Shown here in pieces: positions 35,954 to 45,638 of a DNA stretch of 55,806 bases. The notes under the pieces are model-generated. The model searched no databases, was not told the origin of the DNA, and was given only the letters and a program-made list of their open reading frames with translations. Position 1 is the stretch's first letter. Each line of letters begins with the position of its first letter. The translations under genes and the position numbers were made by a program. The stretch comes from Fibrobacter succinogenes (GTDB lineage: Bacteria; Fibrobacterota; Fibrobacteria; Fibrobacterales; Fibrobacteraceae), in NCBI GenBank assembly GCA_902768715.1, contig CACXMH010000037.1:1-55806 (forward strand), read 5' to 3'.

Positions 35954-37657
35954 ATGTGCATAAAAAGCTTCTTTTCTAGGAAGGAAAAAACGGAAGAAAA
36001 GGGACCTAATCAAAATCACTTTGTTTCCGAAATTATTTTCAACAACAACAGTAAACTTGTACTAAATGACGGCGACATAGTTGTTTTCGTTGGAGCCAAT
36101 AATGTTGGTAAAAGCCAAGCATTAAACGACCTATATAGAAATCTTTATACATACGAGAAAGGAATCATCCTCAACTCCATAAAAATCAACAAGGAAAAAA
36201 TCAAAGAATTTTTTGACAAAAATTTTAAAACTATACGAGACAGGCACCAAAGACTCGTTTATAACGTTCCAATGTCCAATGGAATTTCAGATAATGAAAT
36301 AGAAATATATAACAAAAATTCATCTTACGGTCTCTGTAGAGAGGCATTTGTTGCAAATATAAACACAGAATCTCGATTATCTATATGCAAACCCATTGAC
36401 ATCCTTGATGATCACGAGATTGCTACCGCGCCACAACAACTGCTTACAACAGATAATAACAGAAAAGAGACCTTATCAAATAAATTTTTTAGAGCTTTTA
36501 AGAAAAGGATATTTTTGAATTATTACAACTCCAAAAAGATTAAACTTTGCATGGGAGACGACATCGTAATTGAAGGAGATGTTTGCGAGCAAACAATTGA
36601 CTCATTTGCAAAGAAACTAGATAATTACAAACTCATCAGCGAACAAGGTGATGGAATAAAGAGTTTTGCAGGTATTTTACTTTTTCTAGCTCTTGATTTT
36701 TATAGAATATTCCTAATTGATGAACCTGAAGCCTTTTTACATCCTCCTCAAGCACAAATAATGGGAAACATTATAGGTGAATCCATAAAAAATGACCAAC
36801 AAGCATTTATCTCAACACATAGCGAAAATTTTCTAAAAGGCTTGCTAGATACATGTCCAAATCGAGTAAAGATTGTTCGAATATCACGTATTGATGATAA
36901 GAACGATTTTGCGATACTAAATAACGAAGACTTAAAAACAGTTTGGAATGATTCTTTATTGAGGCATTCTAATATATTACAGGGACTTTTCTACAAAACC
37001 GTCATTCTTTGTGAAAGCGATTCCGATTGCAAAATGTATTCAATTATAGACAAATTTTTAAAAGAAAAGAATGGTATCTTACCAGAGACAATGTTTATCC
37101 ATTGTGGAGGTAAATCGCGTCTTTCAAAAGTCATCCCTATTTTCAAAGCCTTAAAAGTCAATTTAAGAATTATTACAGATATAGACATTTTAGATGACAG
37201 AAAAAACTTTGCAAGTTTTGCTCAGTCTATTGGAATCGAATGGAGCGATTTAAAGGAGGATTGGTTAACAATTTCTGATAGTATATCAAATATATACAAA
37301 TCTGTTAAGCGATTAACCATTAAAGAAATGGTGAAATGTGGGGAACCAGATTTGTCACAAAACGAAATTTCCGATTTAAAAAAATTACTTGATACGGAAT
37401 GTGGATGGAGCCAAATAAAAAAAGGCGGCTTTAAAATGCTCGGTAATGCTAAAGCCCAAGACGCATTTATTACCATTAATAAAAAACTTAACGAAAAAGG
37501 AGCATTTATTGTTCCCGCCGGCGAATTAGAAAGTCTCATAATTGGTTGTCAGGGCCATGGTCCTACTTGGGTTAATGCCGTACTAGAAAAATATCCAAAT
37601 CTAGAAGATAATATTTACGAAGAAATAAAAAAGTTTGTACAATCTTGGAATATCTAG
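35954..37657 (+). CDS. OLD-family endonuclease: ATPase fused to TOPRIM
   Basis: 567 aa. ATPase with Walker A GANNVGKS (47-54), signature-like QGDGIKSFAGIL, Walker B IFLIDEPEAFLHP and ISTHSENFL. TOPRIM follows: VILCESDSDCKMY (Glu), then RIITDIDILDD (DxD-type) about 65 residues on. OLD nucleases cut DNA in an ATP-controlled way and act in phage defence alone or with a helicase (Gabija); no UvrD-like helicase is adjacent, so this looks solitary. ATAGGAATA lies before the ATG. Confidence 0.83.
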   Translation: MCIKSFFSRKEKTEEKGPNQNHFVSEIIFNNNSKLVLNDGDIVVFVGANNVGKSQALNDLYRNLYTYEKGIILNSIKINKEKIKEFFDKNFKTIRDRHQRLVYNVPMSNGISDNEIEIYNKNSSYGLCREAFVANINTESRLSICKPIDILDDHEIATAPQQLLTTDNNRKETLSNKFFRAFKKRIFLNYYNSKKIKLCMGDDIVIEGDVCEQTIDSFAKKLDNYKLISEQGDGIKSFAGILLFLALDFYRIFLIDEPEAFLHPPQAQIMGNIIGESIKNDQQAFISTHSENFLKGLLDTCPNRVKIVRISRIDDKNDFAILNNEDLKTVWNDSLLRHSNILQGLFYKTVILCESDSDCKMYSIIDKFLKEKNGILPETMFIHCGGKSRLSKVIPIFKALKVNLRIITDIDILDDRKNFASFAQSIGIEWSDLKEDWLTISDSISNIYKSVKRLTIKEMVKCGEPDLSQNEISDLKKLLDTECGWSQIKKGGFKMLGNAKAQDAFITINKKLNEKGAFIVPAGELESLIIGCQGHGPTWVNAVLEKYPNLEDNIYEEIKKFVQSWNI

Positions 37658-37808
37658 CTGTACTTTTCATTTTGTTCTATATTCAATCTAAACATGCGAA
37701 AAAAGTATGCACAATTATTTAATGTATTAAAAATTTTAATATGTACACTGTAAGCTTCCCCATAATTGTCAGCTACCCATTTTTAGGACTGGTTTAAAGT
37801 ATACAAAA

Positions 37809-37910
37809 TTACCCAGTTCTCATCAACCGATACTCCATTGGAGCGAGGTTGTTTAAGGAGTCGTGGGGTCTTTCGTTGTTGTAGTAATCCGTCCACTTTT
37901 CGGTACGGAG
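37809..37910 (-). pseudogene. IS3-family transposase (OrfB) C-terminal remnant
   Basis: Reverse strand reads TEKWTDYYNNERPHDSLNNL and then APMEYRLMRTG before a stop; the YNNERPHDSL motif is the hallmark of IS3-group DDE transposases. Upstream of it the frame is lost in a GC-rich patch (37911-38028). No terminal repeats were recognised. Confidence 0.8.
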
Positions 37911-38029
37911 CCCTGCCGGAGGTCAGCGACGGTTTCGACTTGATCGAGGCCATGAAGGGGTAAGGGCGTTCCCTGCTACGCAGGGCGGGCTCTCGCGGCA
38001 CGAAGCTGTGGCGTCACCCCACGCCGAAT

Positions 38030-39232
38030 TCAAGGTGTTGTTTGCTCAGACATATTCAAACAATCAAACAGCGCATCTAAAGATTCTTTTTGAATTTTTT
38101 CCTGCAAAATACCGTAAATTCCTTCGGTCGTAAAACCATCATATTTCTTTTTATCGTCCTCGCCTAAAGATTTAACAAAGGTTTCGTCTTTAACAATCTG
38201 AATTTTACCTGTTTGAGAGAGTTCAACACCAACCTTAGTCGGTAAAATGACGTAAGCATTATATGAGTCATCTTGATATAATCTTCCGTAGGTTTGTATT
38301 TCATCAACAACCATTAATAAGCAAGCCAAGAAATCCTTTTCAACATTGATTTTATCTTTTACATTAAAGTCATGGAGTAAAACAGCTTTGATAATTTCAA
38401 TAAAATCAGTTTTCTCAGTATTTTGCGAAGCAATAGCATCTTGCAATGTCAATGTATTAGAAAAAAATTCCACGCTCCTTACAAATCTATACAGAAGAAC
38501 AGCACTTTCATAAGAATGATGTTTTCTTAAAATTTTTGGACTATTTGAAATTCCAAATTTTTCTCGTATAATCCACCCATCAGTATAATTGATTGGTCCC
38601 TTCCAAATTTCAGAAAGTTCTTCTCCCTTTGACAATTCACAGACAATTTCCTTCTCTTGTTGAATATTCAAAATTTTACATATTCGAATAATCTTATAAT
38701 CAAAAACTGAATTCTCTTCCATTTCAACACCAATCAGCCACGATCTTATTGTATTGTTTATTCGATCACTATCCTCGCTAAAATACAAATAGCCCAAATC
38801 ATGATAAATAAACAAAGAAAAGAAAGTTGTCGTTAACAAGTCTTTTTTAGCATTTTTTTCGTGATTCAAAAATGCTGGTAATTGAGCATATAAAGAAAGC
38901 CCCAATAAAAAACATTGAATTGAATGATAATAATGATCTCTATACTTTACTTTAGCAATTCGCCTGTTATCCTGATATTGTTTCAAAAGATCAAAAGCCT
39001 CAGCTAAATTCAAATATAATTTATCAGAAAAACAATTAAACAAACTCGTTATCAACGCATTAATAGCATATGAATTATCCTCAATATGTTTTTCATAATC
39101 ATCGTTGACATTTTTATTCAATAAATTATTCAGTTCATTACAAATTTGAAAAACATCAGACGTAAAATCAGGAACATCCAATAAATTATACGCGGTAATT
39201 CCTTTTTCTATGAAGGTAAAAACATCAGTCAT
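38030..39232 (-). CDS. HD-domain phosphohydrolase-like protein, gene 4 of the candidate system
   Basis: 400 aa from ATG 39232, which overlaps the upstream gene by 8 nt. HD-superfamily ligands in order: H103 (DHYYHSIQ), H144-D145 (FIYHDLGY), H238/H239 (RKHHSYESA), H287-D288 (LLHDFN) and D310 (LMVVDEIQ). This matches a metal-dependent phosphohydrolase that could attack a nucleotide or a phosphodiester. The N- and C-terminal parts are unrecognised. It is the last gene of a four-gene overlapping operon from 42184. Confidence 0.68.
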   Translation of the reverse strand: MTDVFTFIEKGITAYNLLDVPDFTSDVFQICNELNNLLNKNVNDDYEKHIEDNSYAINALITSLFNCFSDKLYLNLAEAFDLLKQYQDNRRIAKVKYRDHYYHSIQCFLLGLSLYAQLPAFLNHEKNAKKDLLTTTFFSLFIYHDLGYLYFSEDSDRINNTIRSWLIGVEMEENSVFDYKIIRICKILNIQQEKEIVCELSKGEELSEIWKGPINYTDGWIIREKFGISNSPKILRKHHSYESAVLLYRFVRSVEFFSNTLTLQDAIASQNTEKTDFIEIIKAVLLHDFNVKDKINVEKDFLACLLMVVDEIQTYGRLYQDDSYNAYVILPTKVGVELSQTGKIQIVKDETFVKSLGEDDKKKYDGFTTEGIYGILQEKIQKESLDALFDCLNMSEQTTP

Positions 39233-40820
39233 TGCTATGTTCCTCCACAAGTTCATCAGAGGCATGCTGGTTATCGGAATCTTCTTTCAATATTAATGAA
39301 TTAAGATATTTACGATTTTCCCCAGGATTCAGCATAGACGCAAATTGTTTTTTTTCATTTTCCAATAAGAAAGAGACATATATCTCTATTATTTTCTGCG
39401 ACAAGCCATAGAAATCATTCTGACGCTTATTTAACAAGCATGGCATATACCATTGAATAGAACTTATCTCTTTTGAAACGTCTACGCCATCTTTTTTTAG
39501 ATGCTTTAACGCATGCAAGACAATTAAAAGAATATAGCTATCAAATTCATCTGTGGGATAATTGCTCAACTCAAAAATGTAGTCAGGATGGATATCATAT
39601 CTGAAAACAATTTTATTAAGCATATGTGGACATTTTTTTATTTGATTACACAAAATGCTTCCCAGATACGGTATATGGGAAATATACTTTCTGACATCAA
39701 CAATACTTTTCGAAATCCTTTGAGAAGGCAAATAACCAAACAAATCTTTATCAACATTTTTTTCTAGCAATTCAAACAACTTTCTACTAGGCAATGAATT
39801 TAACGCATTAAGTAAAAAAAGCATTTGGAGATCATCTTTAAGCTCTGGAATCCGATTAACAAACTTTTCATATTGAGGAAAATCGATTTCATATGAAGTC
39901 AAAAATGCTTTCATTGCAAAAATAATCAAGCATTTCTTATTATTGACATAACGAGTGAATATAAATTCATCAATAATATCTTTATGATTCTGCAACGAAG
40001 TTTTCTGAGCAAATATTTGTTCAGTATATAAATTTGCAAGAATCACTACAAAATTTTCAGCCTCAATCTCTAAATCACATAAAAGATTCAAACGGTCTTT
40101 TAACGACATTTCATCTTTTTTGTGCAAAATCCATTGTGCAATAAGCACCTTACAATAACAATCTTGAGTTTTGTTAGCAAACGCAACCCATTCTTGCAAA
40201 GTCCAATCAGGGAATTCATATAGAAGTCCTGAAACCATACAAGAAACAAGATGCAAAGAAACATAATATTTATGGTTTTCTATAGTACATATTTCTTTCT
40301 CTTTTTCAACAAGAGTATTGATTACCACAGCAGGGGCCACTGCAAAAACAGCCTTTAAAATTATGTAAAGACGGTAATCAATTTTCAAATCGCGAACAGA
40401 AATATCTCCATAATAATACTTTTCAGAAACAAGCCTTATACACTCATTAATTTCGCCGACATTCTCCAGCGATAACCCTTGTAGTATTTTTTGTTCAGAA
40501 GAAAAAACAGCCTTTTGCGATTCTAGAATTTTTACAACAATTAAATTAGCAAACTCATTTAATCCATCAACATATTTTATTTTTGAAAATAATAAAGAGA
40601 AAAATGATTCATTTTCAAGTAAATCGCATTCTTCATATTCTGCTTGAATCAAATTACAAATTCGTTTTTCAAAAATTTCATTATCAACTTTTTCATTTAA
40701 TTCTTTAAGCCAAAGAAGATCTTCTTGTATATTATCTTTAGATTTTTGAATTTCATCTTTAGAAATAGTAGGAACTGTTTTAACCTTTCTAATAGGGATA
40801 TTTTTTTTGCAAATATTCAT
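39225..40820 (-). CDS. Large helical protein of unknown function, gene 3 of the candidate system
   Basis: 531 aa, almost entirely helical in appearance, with Leu/Ile-rich segments and no recognisable motif, as in repeat-type scaffolds or sensors. ATG 40820 lies within the last 32 nt of the PLD-like gene, and an A8 tract sits just after the start. It ends 8 nt inside the HD gene. No homologue recognised. Confidence 0.62.
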   Translation of the reverse strand: MNICKKNIPIRKVKTVPTISKDEIQKSKDNIQEDLLWLKELNEKVDNEIFEKRICNLIQAEYEECDLLENESFFSLLFSKIKYVDGLNEFANLIVVKILESQKAVFSSEQKILQGLSLENVGEINECIRLVSEKYYYGDISVRDLKIDYRLYIILKAVFAVAPAVVINTLVEKEKEICTIENHKYYVSLHLVSCMVSGLLYEFPDWTLQEWVAFANKTQDCYCKVLIAQWILHKKDEMSLKDRLNLLCDLEIEAENFVVILANLYTEQIFAQKTSLQNHKDIIDEFIFTRYVNNKKCLIIFAMKAFLTSYEIDFPQYEKFVNRIPELKDDLQMLFLLNALNSLPSRKLFELLEKNVDKDLFGYLPSQRISKSIVDVRKYISHIPYLGSILCNQIKKCPHMLNKIVFRYDIHPDYIFELSNYPTDEFDSYILLIVLHALKHLKKDGVDVSKEISSIQWYMPCLLNKRQNDFYGLSQKIIEIYVSFLLENEKKQFASMLNPGENRKYLNSLILKEDSDNQHASDELVEEHSND

Positions 40821-41256
40821 CTACAAGATATTTCGAGTAAACGTCTTTAACTTGTAACGCAATCGGAAGTTCAAGTTCTTGAATAAAAAGGCTATAATTA
40901 TTAACAGTCCCATTCCAAGAATTGCTTAAACAATAGTAAATAGAATCATGACCATCATCAATGATCAGATATCTATCATGTAATTTATCTCTTTTGAGGT
41001 AATACACTTGAGCGTTTGAAAATGAATGATAAATTTCATTTAATAAATCAATTGATTCCGTTTTAGATTTAGAAGCAGAGTCTCTTGGGCACTCTGAAGG
41101 GTCGGTTGTTAAAATAGTCAAGCTAAAATATGTAGTCACACATGAATTAAAATCGTTTAACCCATTGAAATCAAAAAAAGGATCTATGATACATACATCT
41201 TTTGCTCTTTGCAATACATTTCTAGTCCAATCTAAAAAATTCTTTCTTGTAATCAA
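40789..41256 (-). CDS. PLD-like (single HxD motif) protein, gene 2 of the candidate system
   Basis: 155 aa. VCIIDPFFDF (21-30), then KLHDRYLIIDD (91-101) and SNSWNG (111-116) follow the pattern of a minimal phospholipase D/nuclease-like half-domain (H93...D100, with the K of HKD replaced). Two copies would be needed for the classical active site, so it may dimerise. Only a TTG at 41256 is available as start; it overlaps gene 1 by 35 nt and a T6 run lies in the overlap, so coupling or slippage is likely. Confidence 0.62.
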   Translation of the reverse strand: MITRKNFLDWTRNVLQRAKDVCIIDPFFDFNGLNDFNSCVTTYFSLTILTTDPSECPRDSASKSKTESIDLLNEIYHSFSNAQVYYLKRDKLHDRYLIIDDGHDSIYYCLSNSWNGTVNNYSLFIQELELPIALQVKDVYSKYLVDEYLQKKYPY

Positions 41257-42184
41257 GTTCTATATCAAAAACATCCTTCTTTCCATCAATAACAAAATTT
41301 GAATAGTCATTTAATGCAATCTCTTCTTTTTTCTTGCTAAGAAATCTATTTTGAATGATTTTATGATTTCCGCCACCGACATTCAACCCTATTGAAATAG
41401 ACCTGATTAAAGCGCCTCGTTCCTCAAAAACAATACTTGTTCTCCCTGTAGGATCTTTTTTGTATATAGAGAAATGTGTTCGGCCAAAATTTTCAAGTTC
41501 TTCTAATCCTGGGAGATTGATATTCTGGTCCGGCTCAAGATTATGAATTTCCTTGTATAGAATCTTGCCGTCATCATCAGGAATTTCAAGATCCAGCAAA
41601 TATGAACAATCCTTTTCTTTGTCAAAAGAATACGCTATATAGCGGCCACCTTTTTCCACATTAAAATTATATTTAAGAGAAAATCTAGGCAATCGCCTAT
41701 AAATAGCAATACTTCCGGGAAGTGATCCATGTTCTAAAATATCTAATCCAATTATTTTTTTTATTTCAGAAATCACATCACGCTGGATTTGCAACTTATC
41801 ATACTCAGAATAACAAGAATTTGATATTTTCTCAATCTTTTGGAGAAATACCGCGTATTTTTTTAGAAAATCAGCGTCATAATAGTTCTCTAAAAAAGAG
41901 CAAGCTGATTGATATGGAGATCCTTTTGTATGGCCGCAATCTATCGAAAGAAAAACAGGATTTCGTCTTTGATATTTTGAACCAATTTTTTCATCAAACT
42001 TTTTAAATTCTGTTTTCAGATCTATATCGTTGTTCACAGAAACATCATCAAAATTTGATCCCAAAAATTTTGTATCAACTTTTTCGACATCTGTCTCTAA
42101 CACGCTAGACCAAAACACAAGCGTATTATTTGGATCATTCTTCGCAGAAAGATTAAATTGTATTAAGACCTGATTTTTTGCCAT
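41222..42184 (-). CDS. Protein of unknown function, gene 1 of the candidate system
   Basis: 320 aa with a TAGGAAA ribosome site before ATG 42184. Beta-rich start (VLIQFNLSA), a FLSIDCGHTKGSPYQ segment near 80-95 and a late Gly-rich SIGLNVGGGNHKI (about 271-284). I do not recognise the family. It is the first gene of the operon and has its own promoter at 42223-42251. Confidence 0.6.
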   Translation of the reverse strand: MAKNQVLIQFNLSAKNDPNNTLVFWSSVLETDVEKVDTKFLGSNFDDVSVNNDIDLKTEFKKFDEKIGSKYQRRNPVFLSIDCGHTKGSPYQSACSFLENYYDADFLKKYAVFLQKIEKISNSCYSEYDKLQIQRDVISEIKKIIGLDILEHGSLPGSIAIYRRLPRFSLKYNFNVEKGGRYIAYSFDKEKDCSYLLDLEIPDDDGKILYKEIHNLEPDQNINLPGLEELENFGRTHFSIYKKDPTGRTSIVFEERGALIRSISIGLNVGGGNHKIIQNRFLSKKKEEIALNDYSNFVIDGKKDVFDIELDYKKEFFRLD

Positions 42185-42222
42185 GATATTTCCTAAAGAA
42201 TTTTAAACGACCATTATCAATA

Positions 42223-42251
42223 ACAATAATAAGATTAGTCCCATTTGTCAA
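42223..42251 (-). promoter_or_regulatory. Promoter of the four-gene operon
   Basis: Reverse strand TTGACA (42251-42246), 17-nt spacer, TATTGT (42228-42223), 38 nt before the ATG. Confidence 0.7.
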
Positions 42252-42404
42252 TGCAAAATAATAAGCATAGTCCGTGCCCTTCCGGTAAGGGAACAGGTTG
42301 GCGAACATTCCAGGCTCAAGGAGTTGTCCGCCGGACTTGCCCTGGACAACAGGATTCTCCGGAAGGTCCTCGGGAAGAGAATCTAGCCGTTTCAGCCTTA
42401 AAAA
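42252..42404. other. Intergenic region with inverted repeats
   Basis: CCCTTCCGGTAAGGG and an outer GTTGTCC/GGACAAC pair around 42321-42350. No gene seen. Confidence 0.4.
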
Positions 42405-43907
42405 CTATCGTTTCTTCACAAGACGAGAGAAATTCTTGAAATAAAACAGCAAGTTCATAGCACCTATTGTCAACACGCCTAACACAGTCGTCTTTATCGC
42501 CAAAAAACCCCACTCAAGATAGGATGACGCCTTCAATTCTTGGATTGGTCCCAGGACATAATACACCATGCCGACAAACAAAGCAATCGAGACAGCATCA
42601 AAGCAGAGATGTTTCACAAAAGCCCAAAGGCTGCGGTTAATCACATTCCAGGAAATGTACCACGCAAGGTAACAGGTCCGGTAAATCATCGCAACCAAGG
42701 ATCCAACAGCGACGCCGACCAAGCCGAATTTCAGGACGAGGGCGACTGCGGTCACAAGGTTAAGGACCGCCTCGATAATCGCACTCACCTGGGTCTGCTT
42801 GTAATGCCCGACAGCCAAAACAACGATATTGTAGGGAAGTCGAATGCAATACATCCCCCACGCCGCAGTCAACATGATTCCGAATACTGGAACAATGTAG
42901 TTTGCGTCAGTTATCCCATGCGTATAGACTCCAACAAACGGAACAATCAGCACAGCTGTAGATGTAAAAACAAGCGAGACGACAAGGTGCAACTTCCACT
43001 CGAATGATTCAAAATTACTTTTAAATGCGGGCATATCCCCTTTGGCAAATAAATTTCCCAAATACGCCTGAACACCATTCGTTATAGACATAGTGATACT
43101 ACGAACACCATTCACAACAAGAAAATAAATAGAATATATAGAAACATTCTCTAATGTTGAAAATAATGTTAAAACAGTTATGCCTGAACTTTGCAAAACA
43201 ACCGAGGCTACATGTTGCGCAATGCCATTCCATTTTTGCGGAATTGTATCCTTCCCAATTTTTACCTTCTTGTCAATTTGATACCATCTTTGTGCAATAA
43301 AAGAAACTGTTAATGGTTGTATAACAAAAATCAAGGACGAAACAAACTTGACAATATGAATGGTGCAACCATTAACAATAAGTATAACGCTCATCACCAA
43401 ATTCATAAGAAGTGCAGAAATTTGTATTAGAATAGGAACAAAGCCAAATTGATCAGACGCAAGCAAGACCTTATAAGTTATACCAAAATAATATTGCGCA
43501 AAAGAACTAAAAGAAATAATAAGAATAAGAGAAGATGTATAGAAATAATCAAATTTTTCAATGATTATAAAAGGGTAAATGGCAAATAAAATTATAGTGT
43601 ATACAAATAAAATTTTAGCTATATTTCTATAGAAATGTTCTGCAGAAACAATAATTCTAGAGACGCCTAAATAATCATTACAGGATAAAGGCTTATACAA
43701 AGCAGATTGAACAACAGCACCTATCCCACATTCTGCAAGGGTTATAAATCCTAAAAATTGAGTTATAGAAGAAATAAGCCCATTTACAGCAGAACCGTAA
43801 TATTGTAACAAGAATTTAGGAAGAATAAACCCACAAACAATTGTAACTATTTGCAAACTAATTGCAGATACCGATGTAAAATGTAATTTCTGTTTTTGAC
43901 TTAACAT
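42405..43907 (-). CDS. Wzx-type polysaccharide flippase (MOP superfamily)
   Basis: 500 aa, about 12-14 hydrophobic helices with charged loops. The N-terminus (VCGFILPKFLLQYYGSAVNG) and the mid-segment GVRSITMSITNGVQAYLGN match O-antigen/capsule exporters, which flip lipid-linked repeat units across the inner membrane. It is the last gene of the polysaccharide cluster. Confidence 0.85.
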   Translation of the reverse strand: MLSQKQKLHFTSVSAISLQIVTIVCGFILPKFLLQYYGSAVNGLISSITQFLGFITLAECGIGAVVQSALYKPLSCNDYLGVSRIIVSAEHFYRNIAKILFVYTIILFAIYPFIIIEKFDYFYTSSLILIISFSSFAQYYFGITYKVLLASDQFGFVPILIQISALLMNLVMSVILIVNGCTIHIVKFVSSLIFVIQPLTVSFIAQRWYQIDKKVKIGKDTIPQKWNGIAQHVASVVLQSSGITVLTLFSTLENVSIYSIYFLVVNGVRSITMSITNGVQAYLGNLFAKGDMPAFKSNFESFEWKLHLVVSLVFTSTAVLIVPFVGVYTHGITDANYIVPVFGIMLTAAWGMYCIRLPYNIVVLAVGHYKQTQVSAIIEAVLNLVTAVALVLKFGLVGVAVGSLVAMIYRTCYLAWYISWNVINRSLWAFVKHLCFDAVSIALFVGMVYYVLGPIQELKASSYLEWGFLAIKTTVLGVLTIGAMNLLFYFKNFSRLVKKR

Positions 43908-43947
43908 TCAAATAGTTTCACAAGAAAATTATGAAAACACATAAAAA

Positions 43948-44493
43948 TTATTTTCTACCAAGATAAACTATTTTTCCATCAATTTCATCATTAAACTTTT
44001 TTCGTTCTTTATTATCAAGGCTTAAGCGATCAACGTTCCAATAAACAATTGTTTTATCAAGCATTTTCGCCCTATGCTTGGTTACAAATTCTTCAATTGT
44101 GCATATTTTTCGAGCAGGATTTCCAGCATAAACCATCCCATCAGGCACATCTTTCGTAACAACACTTCCTGCTCCTACTATTACATTATTTCCAATACGA
44201 ACATTTGGTAATATTAGGGTTTGTGTGCCAACAAACACATTATTTCCAATTACAACACGTCCTATTCTATTAATTCCATTCCCTAAAAAACGTTTTGTAG
44301 AAGCGTCGTGTGTAAGTATTTTCACACCAGTCAAAGTGACATGATTACCTATTTCCAGGCATGTAGCATCAGTAGATGTAATTGTAACACTGTAAAGTTC
44401 TACATCTTCACCTATAATTGCTCCCTTTTTTCTTAACTTCTTTACCGAATAATTTGAAGTCATAAAAGACATGAGTATTTTTTTTAAATTCAT
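43948..44493 (-). CDS. Left-handed beta-helix acyltransferase
   Basis: 181 aa. Hexapeptide repeats (VVIGNNVFVGTQTLILPNVRIGNNVIVGAGSV, in register) followed by TKDVPDGMVYAGNPARKI, the standard end of CysE/MaaA-type O-acetyltransferases. A charged C-terminal extension follows. Likely acylates a sugar of the repeat unit. Confidence 0.87.
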   Translation of the reverse strand: MNLKKILMSFMTSNYSVKKLRKKGAIIGEDVELYSVTITSTDATCLEIGNHVTLTGVKILTHDASTKRFLGNGINRIGRVVIGNNVFVGTQTLILPNVRIGNNVIVGAGSVVTKDVPDGMVYAGNPARKICTIEEFVTKHRAKMLDKTIVYWNVDRLSLDNKERKKFNDEIDGKIVYLGRK

Positions 44494-44516
44494 ACAACCT
44501 CTGTATATGTAGTGTA

Positions 44517-45635
44517 TTATTCAAAATAAAAAGAATATGGTTCAACGCCATTCCAATTAGGTCTATATACCATTACAATCTGAAATTGAAGAATGAAGAA
44601 AAATATTACAATCAAAAAAAGAAGAAACGCCCCATATTTGTTGGATATCTTTAAAAAAGCTTTCGGAAGTAAATATAGCCATGCAAACATAAAATAGCCA
44701 GACAATCTATTCATAATAGCGTTATTTAATCCTATAATATCTAAACATAAAATTAAAACAATAGACCAATTACAAATGAAATCCATCGAGAGATGGTGGG
44801 GAGAGGAGAAAGAAAGCATTTTTTCATCCAGTCTATTTACTTTATATGTTACAGCATTGTTTGCAAGCCACACAAACAATGACAAAACTAAATCTATAAA
44901 AAATTGGATGTAAATCGCAATATTGTCTTGAACATCAAAATATTTTCCATCTAAATATCCCTGATAAGAATAAAAAAATTGTGTCAAATAAGAGAAAAAT
45001 GTTTTACCAAGCCCCAATATAATAAACGAGAGTATTATTAGAGTAAAAATGCTTTTTTTATTCAATTTTACATTCAACAAAAAAAGTAGCGGAAAAAAAA
45101 TCAAAGCAGATAGATGAAATTGACTAGCTATTATCACGCAAATAGAAAAAAGTAATTTTTTATTCTTTTCCAACAAAAACAAAGCGAAAAGTAAAATAGA
45201 CAATGCAATCCACATTCGAACAACCACCATTGGCCCCAGCATAAACCGCAACGTTAGAAAAACAAAACAACTTAAGCTTATGTTTTTTGAATATCGGCAC
45301 AAAAAGAAAAAAAGCGCAGCATAAACAAACAAAGATATCCAAAATTGCATGCAATAGTAACTTTGATTAGCATGAGAAAAAACATAATTTAATAAAACAT
45401 ATCCAGCTTCCATTCTTGAATATTTAATAGCATCTAAGACATTTTCAAAATGAGCTACATAATCAAATGCTCGAAAGTATGTAATAGTGTCATTACCCAC
45501 ACTAACATCTCTAAAAGCCGTCAAAAAGAAAGCAGGAAAAAGACAAACAAAGCACAAAAGTTTACGATGATTTGTCTTTAATGACATTTCATTAAAGCCT
45601 ACAAACGCATAAATTAAAGAGAGAACCAAAAACAT
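44517..45635 (-). CDS. EpsG-family (Wzy-like) polysaccharide polymerase
   Basis: 372 aa, ten or more helices. FRDVSVGNDTITYFRAF at about 42-58 is the EpsG hallmark, with a periplasmic loop before the final helices. It joins repeat units in the periplasm. Very AT-rich compared with the chromosomal genes. Confidence 0.82.
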   Translation of the reverse strand: MFLVLSLIYAFVGFNEMSLKTNHRKLLCFVCLFPAFFLTAFRDVSVGNDTITYFRAFDYVAHFENVLDAIKYSRMEAGYVLLNYVFSHANQSYYCMQFWISLFVYAALFFFLCRYSKNISLSCFVFLTLRFMLGPMVVVRMWIALSILLFALFLLEKNKKLLFSICVIIASQFHLSALIFFPLLFLLNVKLNKKSIFTLIILSFIILGLGKTFFSYLTQFFYSYQGYLDGKYFDVQDNIAIYIQFFIDLVLSLFVWLANNAVTYKVNRLDEKMLSFSSPHHLSMDFICNWSIVLILCLDIIGLNNAIMNRLSGYFMFAWLYLLPKAFLKISNKYGAFLLFLIVIFFFILQFQIVMVYRPNWNGVEPYSFYFE

Positions 45636-45638
45636 TTA

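Noticed and set aside
35954-37657. Gabija system
   Set aside because: The OLD-type ATPase-TOPRIM protein is present, but no UvrD/PcrA-like helicase gene is next to it.
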